Below, one piece after another: positions 51,509 through 60,200 of a stretch of 64,000 nt of DNA (positions are counted from its first letter, which is position 1; every line of letters begins with the position of its first letter). The notes under the pieces were generated by a model that worked only from the letters and a program-made list of their open reading frames with translations, searched no databases and had not been told where the DNA came from. The translations under genes and the position numbers were made by a program. Origin of the DNA: JAGQVA01 sp041391725 (GTDB lineage Bacteria; Bacteroidota; Bacteroidia; J057). Location of the stretch: NCBI GenBank assembly GCA_041391725.1, contig JAWKNL010000029.1, positions 1 to 64,000 on the forward strand, in the 5' to 3' direction.

Positions 51509-52246
51509 TTAGCGCATAAACAAACCGCCGTTGATATCAATGGTTTCGCCTGTGATAAAGTCATTTTCCACCAGCATCACGACGGCTTTGGCAATATGCT
51601 CGCTGACACCATTGCGCTGAAGGGGCGTGTTTCCTGCAAAAGTCTGCAATCTGTCGGGGGTGGAATATTTTTCGTGAAATGGGGTAAGTATGACTCCCGG
51701 AGCAACTGCATTTACCCTTATTTTGGGTGCAAGTTCTCTGGCTGCGCCTCTTGTGAAGGAGTCAATGGCACTTTTGGACGCGCCATAAGCTGTGGCAGTG
51801 GGCGCTCCGTGTCGAATAGCAATAGAGGTCATATTGACGATGCTGGGGTCGGTTCCTTTTTCCAGCAAGGGCACACAAAGCCGGGTGATAAGCATAGGCG
51901 CGAGGGTATTGAGGGCAAATATTTCTGCCATTGTGTCCCATTGAAGCTCGGTTACCTTTTGCCTTTCGATCAGGCCTCCGGCGTTGTTGAACAATACATC
52001 GAGTGTGTCGGTATGATTTTTTAGTTCTTCCACCAGGTGGTAACATCCCGCTTCGGTGGAGAGATCAGCCTGAATCAGAACAGATTTTCCACCTCTGGCA
52101 GATACCGATTCGGCTACTTTCTCAGCAGGTTCTTTGGAGCGGTTGTAATGGATAAAAATCGTATTGCCGGGTGCAAGGAGTTCAGCCGTTGCGGCTCCGA
52201 TCCCTGTGCTGGCGCCGGTGATAAGGATATTTCTGGACATAATCAT
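51509..52246 (-). CDS. Short-chain dehydrogenase/reductase
   Basis: 245 residues with the classical SDR fold. The dinucleotide loop is T-G-A-S-T-G-I-G near residue 10. N-N-A-G follows at about 89-92. The catalytic Ser is in N-M-T-S, and Tyr-x3-Lys in Y-G-A-S-K. The C-terminal I-D-I-N-G-G-L-F resembles FabG-like members, but the substrate cannot be predicted. Two ATGs, six bases apart (52246 and 52240), are possible starts. The gene lies 24 bases after mltG on the same strand; a 97-base gap separates it from the DUF1553 gene. Confidence 0.87.
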   Translation of the reverse strand: MIMSRNILITGASTGIGAATAELLAPGNTIFIHYNRSKEPAEKVAESVSARGGKSVLIQADLSTEAGCYHLVEELKNHTDTLDVLFNNAGGLIERQKVTELQWDTMAEIFALNTLAPMLITRLCVPLLEKGTDPSIVNMTSIAIRHGAPTATAYGASKSAIDSFTRGAARELAPKIRVNAVAPGVILTPFHEKYSTPDRLQTFAGNTPLQRNGVSEHIAKAVVMLVENDFITGETIDINGGLFMR

Positions 52247-52270
52247 ACAATTGGGAGCGAATAAGAAACC

Positions 52271-53308
52271 CTATTTGATTCCCTGTTCATTGAGCATCGC
52301 GCGGTACTGGTTGGCGTAGGCGGTGTGTTCGGCCTGGGTAACGGAGAAATGGTGATAGCCCGAGCCGTCGATTTTGGCGCAGAAGAACATATAACTATGC
52401 CTTTCACCATTCAGTACAGCATCAATGGAGGGAATGGAAGGCGTACAGATCGGTGCAGGAGGCAAGCCCGGGTATAGATAGGTATTGTAGGGCGAATCCA
52501 CCTGGAGGTGTTTGTTGAGCACGCGTTTGATCGTAAAATCACCGACGGCGTATTTTACGGTAGGATCAGCCTGAAGGGGCCATTTCTGCCTAATCCGGTT
52601 GAGGTAAACGCCGGCGATCCGCTGTTTTTCGTCGTTCTGATTAGTTTCCTCTTCAATAATGGAAGCCAGCGTCATTACGTCCAGTCGGTTGAGCCCGATT
52701 TTGTCCCTTTTTGCATTCCTTTCATCATTCCAGAATCGTTTATACTCCTTAAACATCCGGTCGTAAAATTCCTCCGGCTCAATATCCCAGTACAGTTCAT
52801 AGGTATTGGGGATAAAAATAGCCATTGCGATTTCGGGGGTAATACCGTTTCGTTTTTCAAGAAACTCCTTATCTGCCATTACCGAGAGCAGGTCTTTGGC
52901 ACTCATCATGAGTTTTTCTTCCACATATTCGGCGAGTTGCTCTTTGGTGCGGAATTTCACGAAGGTAAACTTGATGGGCGTCTGCTGACCAGAGCGGAGC
53001 AGGGTCACCAGTTCACGGTTACTCATTCCATTTTCAATGATATAACGTCCAGAGTGAACGTTGTTGGGATAATTCATTTGTTCGGCCACCCAATGAAAAC
53101 CCTCGGGGTCAGTAATGAGTTTTTGCGCGAGGAGTTGTTCCCCCACTTTGATATAATCCCAGCCTTTATAGACATAAAATTCCTGCGACTTGCCATCTTC
53201 CGTTTTGACAGAAGACGTAAATACCTTGCGGTAATAGGGCAGAGCAATAAGAATCAGGGCAAGTACAATACCCAGGATAACGAGCGGTCGTGTTAGTGTT
53301 TTCTTCAT
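52271..53308 (-). CDS. mltG: Endolytic murein transglycosylase MltG
   Basis: 345 residues from the ATG at 53308 (M-K-K-T-L-T-R-P-L-V). An N-terminal membrane anchor (about 8-28) is followed by a LysM-like region and the YceG catalytic domain. The catalytic Glu lies in L-A-S-I-I-E-E-E-T, and P-L-Q-A-D-P-T-V-K-Y, S-P-Y-N-T-Y and G-L-P-P-A-P-I-C are conserved family blocks. MltG cuts nascent glycan strands at the inner membrane and limits strand length. It diverges from the Nudix gene and probably leads the minus-strand run that includes the SDR. Confidence 0.93.
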   Translation of the reverse strand: MKKTLTRPLVILGIVLALILIALPYYRKVFTSSVKTEDGKSQEFYVYKGWDYIKVGEQLLAQKLITDPEGFHWVAEQMNYPNNVHSGRYIIENGMSNRELVTLLRSGQQTPIKFTFVKFRTKEQLAEYVEEKLMMSAKDLLSVMADKEFLEKRNGITPEIAMAIFIPNTYELYWDIEPEEFYDRMFKEYKRFWNDERNAKRDKIGLNRLDVMTLASIIEEETNQNDEKQRIAGVYLNRIRQKWPLQADPTVKYAVGDFTIKRVLNKHLQVDSPYNTYLYPGLPPAPICTPSIPSIDAVLNGERHSYMFFCAKIDGSGYHHFSVTQAEHTAYANQYRAMLNEQGIK

Positions 53309-53357
53309 CACAGAAGATTTGTTAATCAAATTACGTTTTTTTTCGCCAATGCGTATG

Positions 53358-53365
53358 TAACTTTG
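53358..53365 (+). promoter_or_regulatory. Predicted -7 promoter element of the Nudix gene
   Basis: TAACTTTG, an exact TAnnTTTG match, ends 18 bases before the ATG at 53384 and excludes the in-frame TTG at 53363 as a start. Confidence 0.55.
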
Positions 53366-53383
53366 ACTGCAAATATAGTCAGC

Positions 53384-54037
53384 ATGAAGGAAGAACTCAC
53401 CCGATCACATAAATTTAAGCTCTGGAAATCACACCTGGAGGCCAATGGGCTGGATATTCACAATATAGAAGAGGTTTATACCCGTTACAGGTACAACGGG
53501 GAGGCCTTATTTGCCCTTGTCATGCTGGATGCTACGACACCGGAGGGCGACAAAATTCCGCCGATATGTTTTATCAAAGGCGAAATTGTATCTGTGCTCA
53601 TCTGCATGATTGACAAAACGACGAAGGAAAAATTCCTTCTTTTGGTCAAGCAGCGGCGCATTTGCAACGGAGGTTTTGTGTATGAACACGTAGCAGGAAT
53701 GGTGGATCTCGACGACGATCCGCACGATGTGGCCGTGCGGGAAACGGAAGAAGAATCAGGACTACAGGTGGACAAAAGCCAGGTCATTCCATTAAACAAA
53801 GAACCGTTATTTATTTCCAGCGGCACCTCCGACGAGGCATTGTATTTTTATTACTGCGAACTGGAAATGAGCCGGGAAGAAATTGATTCTTACCAGGGAA
53901 AACAAATGGGTGTGGATCACGAACATGAGCGCATTTACACCCACGTTGCGACCATCCCCGAAGCCCGTAAACTTATTACCAATACCAATGGGCTGCTCAA
54001 TATTTTTATGTATCTGGAGGCTGTGGGGGAAATATAA
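53384..54037 (+). CDS. Nudix hydrolase
   Basis: 217 residues from the ATG at 53384. The Nudix box reads G-M-V-D-L-D-D then R-E-T-E-E-E-S-G-L; it has Asp instead of the usual first Glu, but the R-E-x-x-E-E core that binds metal is complete. The N-terminal half has the extra strand region seen in nucleoside-diphosphate-sugar pyrophosphatases of the ADP-ribose pyrophosphatase type (I-P-P-I-C-F-I-K). The substrate is probably a nucleoside diphosphate sugar, but this is inferred. It stands between the divergent mltG gene and a toxin-antitoxin pair. Confidence 0.83.
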   Translation: MKEELTRSHKFKLWKSHLEANGLDIHNIEEVYTRYRYNGEALFALVMLDATTPEGDKIPPICFIKGEIVSVLICMIDKTTKEKFLLLVKQRRICNGGFVYEHVAGMVDLDDDPHDVAVRETEEESGLQVDKSQVIPLNKEPLFISSGTSDEALYFYYCELEMSREEIDSYQGKQMGVDHEHERIYTHVATIPEARKLITNTNGLLNIFMYLEAVGEI

Positions 54038-54087
54038 GCGTGGTAAAAGTCCCTGGCATTATGTATATTTATAGAAATATTTCAGGA

Positions 54088-54318
54088 ATGAATCTTCTCA
54101 ACCGAATTACACTCAATCCTCAGGTTATGAATGGAAAGCCCTCCATTCGCAATATGCGGTTTTCGGTAGCCCAAATGCTTGAATTACTTGCAGGCGGTAT
54201 GACCAATCAGGAGATTCTGGAAGATTACCCTTATATTGAGTCGGAAGATATTCAGGCCAGCCTTTTATATGCTGCTATGATCGCCAATGCACGAACCATT
54301 AGAAAACTCAGCGCGTGA
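54088..54318 (+). CDS. DUF433 family antitoxin
   Basis: 76 residues from the ATG at 54088 (M-N-L-L-N-R-I-T-L-N-P). It is a small helix-turn-helix protein of the DUF433 family: P-Q-V-M-N-G-K-P-S-I-R-N-M-R-F-S-V, then I-L-E-D-Y-P-Y-I-E-S-E-D-I. It would bind DNA and neutralise the DUF5615 protein encoded next; their reading frames overlap by four bases (GTGA), the usual toxin-antitoxin arrangement. Longer in-frame starts (54040) exist but lack conserved sequence. Confidence 0.82.
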   Translation: MNLLNRITLNPQVMNGKPSIRNMRFSVAQMLELLAGGMTNQEILEDYPYIESEDIQASLLYAAMIANARTIRKLSA

Positions 54319-54659
54319 GGTTTATTGTAGATACGCAGTTGCCTCCGAGGCTTGCTAAATGGTTAACGGCAAAGGGTCATGAAACTATTCATACTACGAA
54401 CTACTCTGAAGGTCATTTACTGAAAGACGCTGAAATTATCTCCATTGCAATCGAAAGTGAGCGCACAGTGATAACAAAAGATTCAGACTTTTCAGAACAT
54501 TTCCTTCTTAGAGGGGCTCCTCCCAAAGTGCTTTTACTGGAATTTGGGAATATTGAATTAGTTCAATTGTTCGAATTATACTTCAAGGAAGTAATGGCTG
54601 CCTTTGAAGAGGGGAATGAGTTAGTGATTTTCAGAAGAGAAGAAGTTATCGGTTATTGA
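54315..54659 (+). CDS. DUF5615 (Mut7-C/PIN-like) toxin
   Basis: 114 residues from a GTG that overlaps the stop of the DUF433 antitoxin. The PIN-like start R-F-I-V-D-T-Q-L-P-P-R-L-A-K-W-L and the later T-K-D-S-D-F place acidic residues as in metal-dependent PIN ribonucleases. H-T-T-N-Y-S-E-G and L-L-L-E-F-G-N complete the family pattern. It probably cleaves RNA when free of the antitoxin; the target is unknown. The gene ends 52 bases from the convergent HmuY lipoprotein gene. Confidence 0.82.
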   Translation: MRFIVDTQLPPRLAKWLTAKGHETIHTTNYSEGHLLKDAEIISIAIESERTVITKDSDFSEHFLLRGAPPKVLLLEFGNIELVQLFELYFKEVMAAFEEGNELVIFRREEVIGY

Positions 54660-54711
54660 AAATGTGCTGCAAACACTATTTATCCAGAAACAATGGACTG
54701 GCAATTAAGGA

Positions 54712-55737
54712 TCAAGGTTCCACAGATGAATACTCAAACACCGGAAATCCCCGCTCGCCTTTGTCGTCATAAAAATCTGTAAACCTAAGCTTGTAATAAT
54801 ACCCCTTCGTGTCCCGCACGAGGAATAGCCGATCCGAATAGACCACATACCGCGCGGGAGGGCCAAACAAGTACTCCTTCCAGTCAAAACCGATTTCATC
54901 GATGTTGCGTGTGAAATTATACTTCGCCGTATCTGCCAGAGTTACGGACTCAAAAACCATCATACTGTCGCTTACTTCCGTACTTCTGACCATGTAGCGG
55001 TTACCCAGCACACCGGTAAGCCAGTAGGGAAATCCATCCGGATAACGGTAAGAGTAATAACCGAAACACAAATCCCAATCTGTTTTGGGCGGCTCCACAT
55101 TTACCTTGCCGTTAGTCTCAAAGGAAAAAAAGCTGAAATTATAGGCAGCATCTTTGGTAATGGTTACTGATTGCGGGTTGCTGCCATCGAGGTTTGCGTA
55201 GTGAAAGTAATAGGTATCGCCTTCCAGCTTGTCAAAGACGATCTTTTTATACCCGCGCTGTTCCTGGCTTCCGTCGTACCCCCGGTCAACAAATAATACC
55301 TGTCCGTTTCCTTCTCCTGTTTGGCGGTTGAGCCACTCGCCAATGGCGGTGTAGTTGAGGTCGCCGATGGCGCTGTCAAACGCAAATGTATAGTTTTTCA
55401 TTTCTGCTGCCGTCCACATTCGTCCAAAATCATCTGTCCCCGACGCTGCGACCTGCATGTAGTTGGCGCTGTTGAGGATAATATGCCAGCCATCGGCATC
55501 GGCCTCAAATCCCAGATCCCATGACTCTCTTGCAATGGTATATTGTTGTCCGGTGCTGAGTTGGAAAAATACCTGATTTTTGGAAGTTACTGCGCCCAGT
55601 TTTTCATCATACGCTGACATGGGGACGGTAGCTGTTTTTATTTCTTCCGAAGGAACATAAGGGTCCAAAGGTATATCTTCCCGAAAACAACCGGAGATCA
55701 GTAAGCCAAAAAAGGTTATAAAAAGCAGGTTTTTCAT
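54712..55737 (-). CDS. HmuY family heme-binding lipoprotein
   Basis: 341 residues with a lipoprotein signal (L-L-I-S-G-C). HmuY proteins sit on the outer membrane, capture heme and hand it to the HmuR-type receptor. Family landmarks shared with the other HmuY gene of this locus are S-W-D-L-G-F, T-D-W-D-L-C-F, T-G-V-L-G-N and E-I-G-F-D-W-K. This copy is larger than the classical HmuY (about 200 residues) because of an added N-terminal half. The gene is the last of the locus, 56 bases after the TonB receptor gene. The heme ligands, His or Met in known homologues, cannot be identified by eye. Confidence 0.78.
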   Translation of the reverse strand: MKNLLFITFFGLLISGCFREDIPLDPYVPSEEIKTATVPMSAYDEKLGAVTSKNQVFFQLSTGQQYTIARESWDLGFEADADGWHIILNSANYMQVAASGTDDFGRMWTAAEMKNYTFAFDSAIGDLNYTAIGEWLNRQTGEGNGQVLFVDRGYDGSQEQRGYKKIVFDKLEGDTYYFHYANLDGSNPQSVTITKDAAYNFSFFSFETNGKVNVEPPKTDWDLCFGYYSYRYPDGFPYWLTGVLGNRYMVRSTEVSDSMMVFESVTLADTAKYNFTRNIDEIGFDWKEYLFGPPARYVVYSDRLFLVRDTKGYYYKLRFTDFYDDKGERGFPVFEYSSVEP

Positions 55738-55793
55738 TCAGATAGATCAATTATGATTTAAGATAATCGTTGGTTTTTGTAACACAGCGGACC

Positions 55794-57842
55794 TTAATGG
55801 GCTTTTCGGGTATTTTTCTCCAGTCTCAGATTAAGTCTCAGGAAAAAATTTCGCCCCAGGGCAATAGCAGCGCCGCTACCTCCGCTATGCGCTCCTCCCG
55901 AAGCCGACGAAGCAACATTGGTTACGTTAAACAGGTTTTTTGCTCCCACACTGGTCGAAACACGCCTATTCCACCAGTTCCTTTCCAATGCCAGATCGGC
56001 CATATGATACCCCGAAATGCGTGTGTTTACCAGTTCCGGGCGCTCTTCATTGCCCATGTTTCGGAATCCGTTTACGGGGCCGTTGTATTTATAAAATCCG
56101 GCGATATTGAGGTCTATGCGGGGAATCTTCCAGCTAATTCTGAATGTGGAATTGGAGGAAAAATTCACCGGCGGTACAATAGCCAGGTTTGCCAGATAAT
56201 TTTGCCTGCCAAGCAAAGATACCCCAACTTCCAGTTTCAGCCCGTTTTTTTGCCCCGACACCAAAATCTGTCCGCCGCCGGTATTCAGGGCTTCCAGATT
56301 AAAGTAGGTCAGAGAAATATCGCTTATTCCCGTAAAAGCCAGTTCTATTTTGTCGCGGATGGCATTGTAAAAAGTAGAAACTTCGGCTTTGTAAAGGGTC
56401 TCCCCACTGAGCTTCTGCCATTGGGCGGAAAGTTGAAAATTGTGGGAATATTCAGCGCGAAGCCCGGGGTTGCCGGTGATGTTGTGATTGACATCGATAA
56501 ATTCGAAATACAATTCCCGAAGTGATGGTGCGCGAAATCCCCGCGCATAGGAGGTGCGCAAAGTCCATTCAGGAGTCAGGGAATATTTCACATGAACCGA
56601 AGGCGCGACAGGCGGTGTATAGAGCGAGTTATACGCCAGACGGATACCGGGGCGAATGACGATTCGGGACACAGGTTTATACTCCAGGCTGGAGAAAACT
56701 GCATAATCTTCAATTTCACGTTCGCCCGAAAGGATTTTCCCTCCCGTAGCATTTTCGAGGTTAATATCATATCCGGCCTGGACCGATAATTTCCCTCCCT
56801 CAAACTGGTGTGAAAGTGTGCTCCTGCTCATGATTGCCTGAAAACCATCATGCCCGGCCTGTGCAGGAAGATTGGTCGTATCAAGGGTAACAAGATCCTT
56901 TCGAATAACTGATTTATAACGGTCATAGCCCGAAAAGGCAGCCAGCGCGGCAAGGCTGGTGTTTGGAGAAATCTTCCAGTCTGTATGAAGTTTGAGCGTG
57001 GCGCGTATCGTCTGATAATTTTCATCGATCGCATAGGGGCGATAGGTTCCGGAAACGCCACCCCTGAGGATAAGCAGTTCGTCAAAATAATCGCCTGTGA
57101 GAGACAGCCGCAGGTTTTCTTTTTCCCAGCCGTAATTTCCCGAGCCAAACCACTGCCGTTTGGGATTCCACACCGGTGGGCGCTTCCCAACATCTGCGGT
57201 ACTTCCGCCGAAAAAATTTCTTCCCCCGCCAAAAGAAAACTGGTGATTCCTTTTTTTTAGGAAAATATCTCCGCTGTAGTTGTGAAATCCTTCATAAAGA
57301 GAAACACCGGGCCCGACCGAAGCATCGTAGGAAGTCATATTGGCAGACCAGTCTGATTGCGTTGATTTTGTTGTGATCAGATTAATGACCCCGGCAAGGG
57401 CATTGGTGCCGTATTCTACCGACATAGGCCCTTCAACGATTTCGATGCGCTCCACCCGGTTGAGCGGTAACTGGCTCAGATCGAGTTCACCGCCGAGTCT
57501 TCCTATCACAGGTACCCCATCAATGAGGATTTTCACATTTTCTCCTGACACCCCCTGAAGCTGCATGACCGAGCCCAGGACAGGGTCGCGGGTCATGAGC
57601 GTGTTGAGTTCGGCGCGCATCAGATCGTCGAGCGTGTTGGCCGCCTGAGCTTCGATGCGCTTCCGGTCAATTACCTGTATCCGGAAAGGAGAACGACTGG
57701 CACTCAGGGGAGCGTGTTGCCCGGTGATGACCACCTCACCAAGCTGATAGTTTGTCGTATCAGCCGATGAAGTCTGGCCATTCACACCGGGCCCCGCTAC
57801 CAGAAGAAAACAATTAAGGCAAATGAAAAACTTCAGATACAT
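55794..57842 (-). CDS. TonB-dependent heme receptor (HmuR-like)
   Basis: 682 residues from the ATG at 57842 (M-Y-L-K-F-F-I-C-L), with a signal peptide. The plug domain (about 45-160) has a TonB box region (L-G-E-V-V-I-T-G), V-K-I-L-I-D-G-V-P-V and V-E-I-V-E-G-P-M-S-V-E-Y-G-T-N-A-L-A-G-V-I-N. The barrel carries the heme-receptor boxes F-R-A-P at 436-439 and N-P-G-L at 458-461, with His453 between them, the position of the barrel heme ligand in HmuR and HemR. The end is a beta strand rich in aromatic residues. Genes for HmuY-type proteins lie on both sides (10 bases upstream, 56 downstream), which supports heme or iron-porphyrin uptake. Confidence 0.88.
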   Translation of the reverse strand: MYLKFFICLNCFLLVAGPGVNGQTSSADTTNYQLGEVVITGQHAPLSASRSPFRIQVIDRKRIEAQAANTLDDLMRAELNTLMTRDPVLGSVMQLQGVSGENVKILIDGVPVIGRLGGELDLSQLPLNRVERIEIVEGPMSVEYGTNALAGVINLITTKSTQSDWSANMTSYDASVGPGVSLYEGFHNYSGDIFLKKRNHQFSFGGGRNFFGGSTADVGKRPPVWNPKRQWFGSGNYGWEKENLRLSLTGDYFDELLILRGGVSGTYRPYAIDENYQTIRATLKLHTDWKISPNTSLAALAAFSGYDRYKSVIRKDLVTLDTTNLPAQAGHDGFQAIMSRSTLSHQFEGGKLSVQAGYDINLENATGGKILSGEREIEDYAVFSSLEYKPVSRIVIRPGIRLAYNSLYTPPVAPSVHVKYSLTPEWTLRTSYARGFRAPSLRELYFEFIDVNHNITGNPGLRAEYSHNFQLSAQWQKLSGETLYKAEVSTFYNAIRDKIELAFTGISDISLTYFNLEALNTGGGQILVSGQKNGLKLEVGVSLLGRQNYLANLAIVPPVNFSSNSTFRISWKIPRIDLNIAGFYKYNGPVNGFRNMGNEERPELVNTRISGYHMADLALERNWWNRRVSTSVGAKNLFNVTNVASSASGGAHSGGSGAAIALGRNFFLRLNLRLEKNTRKAH

Positions 57843-57852
57843 GGGTGTCAGA

Positions 57853-59103
57853 TTACCGGATAACCAGTTTTTGGGTAGTAATTCCACTTCCGGCATTCAT
57901 TCGGAGCAGATACAGCCCGGCTGACAACCCCTGGACATTAAACTCCAGTTGCTGAAGACCGGAATAGCGTTGTTTGGGTGTCTGAAAAATGGTTTTGCCG
58001 GTAAGGTCTGACAACTCAATATTCAGCAGATCGCTGTTTTTTAATTCGAATAAAACCGTAAACCTATCTCTCGCCGGATTTGGGAAAACAGACAGTCTCT
58101 TAAACATATCCTTTTGCGGATCAACCGAAGTGGTGAGGTTGGTTTTGGTGAAAATAAAATTTCCGTTTCCCGAGCCGCCAAAACCAGTGAAAACCACCTT
58201 GTAGATTTCTCCGTCCACTGCCTTCACAAAATAGACCAGCGAATCGGCGAGTGTCCATGCGTTGGTCGAAGGATTGAAAGATTTCCAGTCATAGCCGATT
58301 TCGGAAATAGAAGCGGAGAATGCCAGTCCTGTAGTATCTGCAATGCCCACAGCATTTACATCTACACTTTGGAGCCCGGCAATTTCTACCCCGGAGTTGG
58401 AAAGCACTCCGGTAACCGGGTAGTAGGTTCCCGGCGCGATAAGGCCCAAATAACGGGTAAAACGAAGGTCGTAATCAGTCGAAACCGGTTCGCGGTCAAG
58501 TGTACTATCCCCATCAAAAGCGTAATAACCAAAAGCTTTATCCGTAAAATCCGCTTTATTGAGAGAAGAAGTGATTTCTGACGAACCATCGACGTTGGCA
58601 TAAGTAAATGAATACACGCCTGAAATCAGGCTGTTGATTTTCAGCTTTTTCACTGAGCCATCAGCAAAAGTCAGTACATATACCGAGTCGCCGGTAACAT
58701 GGTGAGTCACCGGATTGTAAACTCCCCATCCAAGGTCAAAGTCGTTGCCGGGTTCGATGCCGAGGTTAAACGCGCCTTTGTCCCATGACTCATCAGAATC
58801 ATATTGCACAGGCCAGGAAGCATAACCCGTTGTATCCAGTGTTGCCCAGGCGGAGGCATCAGTATTGGGGACTTTTTTGAGAGTCAGACCTTTGGCAGTA
58901 TTTACCCGAATGGAAGCAGCAAATCCGCTGATCTGAAAAGCCAGATCCCAGTTATTGTAAGGTGATGTTTTTACCTCGCCATTGGCCAGACTGTAAAAAC
59001 TTTCCAGTGCGTAACCGGGGCCGAGAGATACGGTTTCCTGTGCAAAGGAAAACTGATTGACAGAGAGAAAAATAAGGGTTAAAACTATATAAATATTTTT
59101 CAT
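57853..59103 (-). CDS. HmuY-like protein with a type IX secretion C-terminal sorting domain
   Basis: 416 residues from the ATG at 59103 (M-K-N-I-Y-I-V-L-T-L), with a Sec signal ending S-F-A-Q. Residues about 20-330 are HmuY-like and match the lipoprotein encoded downstream (N-W-D-L-A-F, T-D-Y-D-L-R-F, T-G-V-L-S-N, E-I-G-Y-D-W-K). The last 80 residues are a type IX sorting domain: S-V-F-P-N-P-A-R-D-R-F, L-S-D-L-T-G-K, G-L-Y-L-L-R and the ending T-T-Q-K-L-V-I-R. It would be secreted through the T9SS and kept at the surface or released, where it could capture heme for the receptor encoded 10 bases downstream. It is the first gene of the minus-strand unit. Confidence 0.82.
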   Translation of the reverse strand: MKNIYIVLTLIFLSVNQFSFAQETVSLGPGYALESFYSLANGEVKTSPYNNWDLAFQISGFAASIRVNTAKGLTLKKVPNTDASAWATLDTTGYASWPVQYDSDESWDKGAFNLGIEPGNDFDLGWGVYNPVTHHVTGDSVYVLTFADGSVKKLKINSLISGVYSFTYANVDGSSEITSSLNKADFTDKAFGYYAFDGDSTLDREPVSTDYDLRFTRYLGLIAPGTYYPVTGVLSNSGVEIAGLQSVDVNAVGIADTTGLAFSASISEIGYDWKSFNPSTNAWTLADSLVYFVKAVDGEIYKVVFTGFGGSGNGNFIFTKTNLTTSVDPQKDMFKRLSVFPNPARDRFTVLFELKNSDLLNIELSDLTGKTIFQTPKQRYSGLQQLEFNVQGLSAGLYLLRMNAGSGITTQKLVIR

Positions 59104-59284
59104 TTTGAGGTGATTGGAGATAATTTGAAATGATTTGCCCGGCAAAAATACCCGTGATCAAAACCACAAAATACCTCAAAAAGAAAAAAAAGTATTAAAT
59201 ACAGTTGATCTCCTTTTTTTACAAAATCATTCAGAATGACTATTATTGAGGCAATAATCACTATGTCTCTGAAACAGCCATTGT
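59104..59284. promoter_or_regulatory. Divergent control region of the HmuY locus and its AraC regulator
   Basis: 181 bases between two divergent genes. For the minus strand, TATTTTTG (plus 59143-59150) is a full -7 match 40 bases before the HmuY-like start. Two palindromes stand near the regulator gene: TCATTC-A-GAATGA at 59227-59239 and ATTATTG-AGG-CAATAAT at 59242-59258. They are good candidates for operators of the AraC-type regulator or of a metal-dependent repressor. Confidence 0.55.
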
Positions 59285-60196
59285 ATGAATATAGCATTCT
59301 TTGTCCCGATTGATCAAAAAAATAACGAAAAAAATCGTATAGACTTTATCCGAATCGATGAAAACATGGCGCTGGTTAAGGTCAATAATTCCTCCGGTGA
59401 ACCTTTCAGCATCAGGGGAGAACTTGATCCGGGGCTGATTCAGTTTTATTTCTGCACTTCAGGTGGGGCGGCATTTTCCTTTCATCATGGCGCATATACC
59501 CGTAATCTGGAGATTCAGCAGGCCTTTCTTTTTTACAACCCATCAGGCCCACTTCCACACGACCTGATCATTGGCCCCAACACGCGGCTGCTGGCATTAT
59601 TTGTCAGTGTAAAAAAGCTGCACCAGTTGTTTGTCAACAGCACCGATGAGCTCACTTTTCTCAACAATGAAAACATCACAAAAAAATACTACGGATCACG
59701 ACCGGTTTCTACCGCTTTGTCTATGGTCATAGAACCGCTGTATCACTTTGAAATCTCGGAAGGAGCCAAAAATTTGTATTACCGGGGAAAGGTTTTTGAA
59801 ATCCTGAGTCTGTACTTCAGCCGCGATGATCAGAAGCCGGGGGATAATTGTCCATTCCTCCACGACGAACAAAACGTGGAAAAAATTCGTCAGGCCAAAA
59901 AAATATTAACCGACCGGATGAGCGACCCGCCGGTTTTACCCGAACTTGCCCGCGAAGTGGGATTAAATGAATACCAGTTGAAGGCAGGGTTTAAAAATAT
60001 ATATGGAACCACGGTCTATAAATACCTCACCGACTACCGCATGGATCAGGCAAAAAAAATGCTGGACACCGGCAACTTCAGAGTCAATGAAGTGAGCTTT
60101 CACATCGGCTTTACCAACCCCAGCCATTTTATTGCAGCCTTCAGAAAAAAATTTGGCACTACTCCGAAAAAATATCTTCAGTTTATCGGGAAATAA
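59285..60196 (+). CDS. AraC family transcriptional regulator (PchR-like)
   Basis: 303 residues. The N-terminal 190 residues are a ligand-binding beta region (F-Y-F-C-T-S-G-G-A-A-F-S-F-H-H). Residues about 200-303 form the double helix-turn-helix of AraC proteins (L-P-E-L-A-R-E-V-G-L-N-E-Y-Q-L; V-S-F-H-I-G-F-T-N-P-S-H-F-I-A-A-F-R-K-K-F-G-T-T-P). The second helix-turn-helix ends with the usual P-x-x-Y-L. Overall it resembles PchR, which switches on siderophore receptor genes when its ligand is bound. Position and orientation make it the likely activator of the divergent HmuY/receptor genes. It converges on the symporter gene with four bases between stops. Confidence 0.87.
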   Translation: MNIAFFVPIDQKNNEKNRIDFIRIDENMALVKVNNSSGEPFSIRGELDPGLIQFYFCTSGGAAFSFHHGAYTRNLEIQQAFLFYNPSGPLPHDLIIGPNTRLLALFVSVKKLHQLFVNSTDELTFLNNENITKKYYGSRPVSTALSMVIEPLYHFEISEGAKNLYYRGKVFEILSLYFSRDDQKPGDNCPFLHDEQNVEKIRQAKKILTDRMSDPPVLPELAREVGLNEYQLKAGFKNIYGTTVYKYLTDYRMDQAKKMLDTGNFRVNEVSFHIGFTNPSHFIAAFRKKFGTTPKKYLQFIGK

Positions 60197-60200
60197 ACGG

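Noticed and set aside
59227..59258. Fur box
   Set aside because: The two palindromes do not fit the GATAATGATAATCATTATC pattern; they are better treated as unassigned operators.
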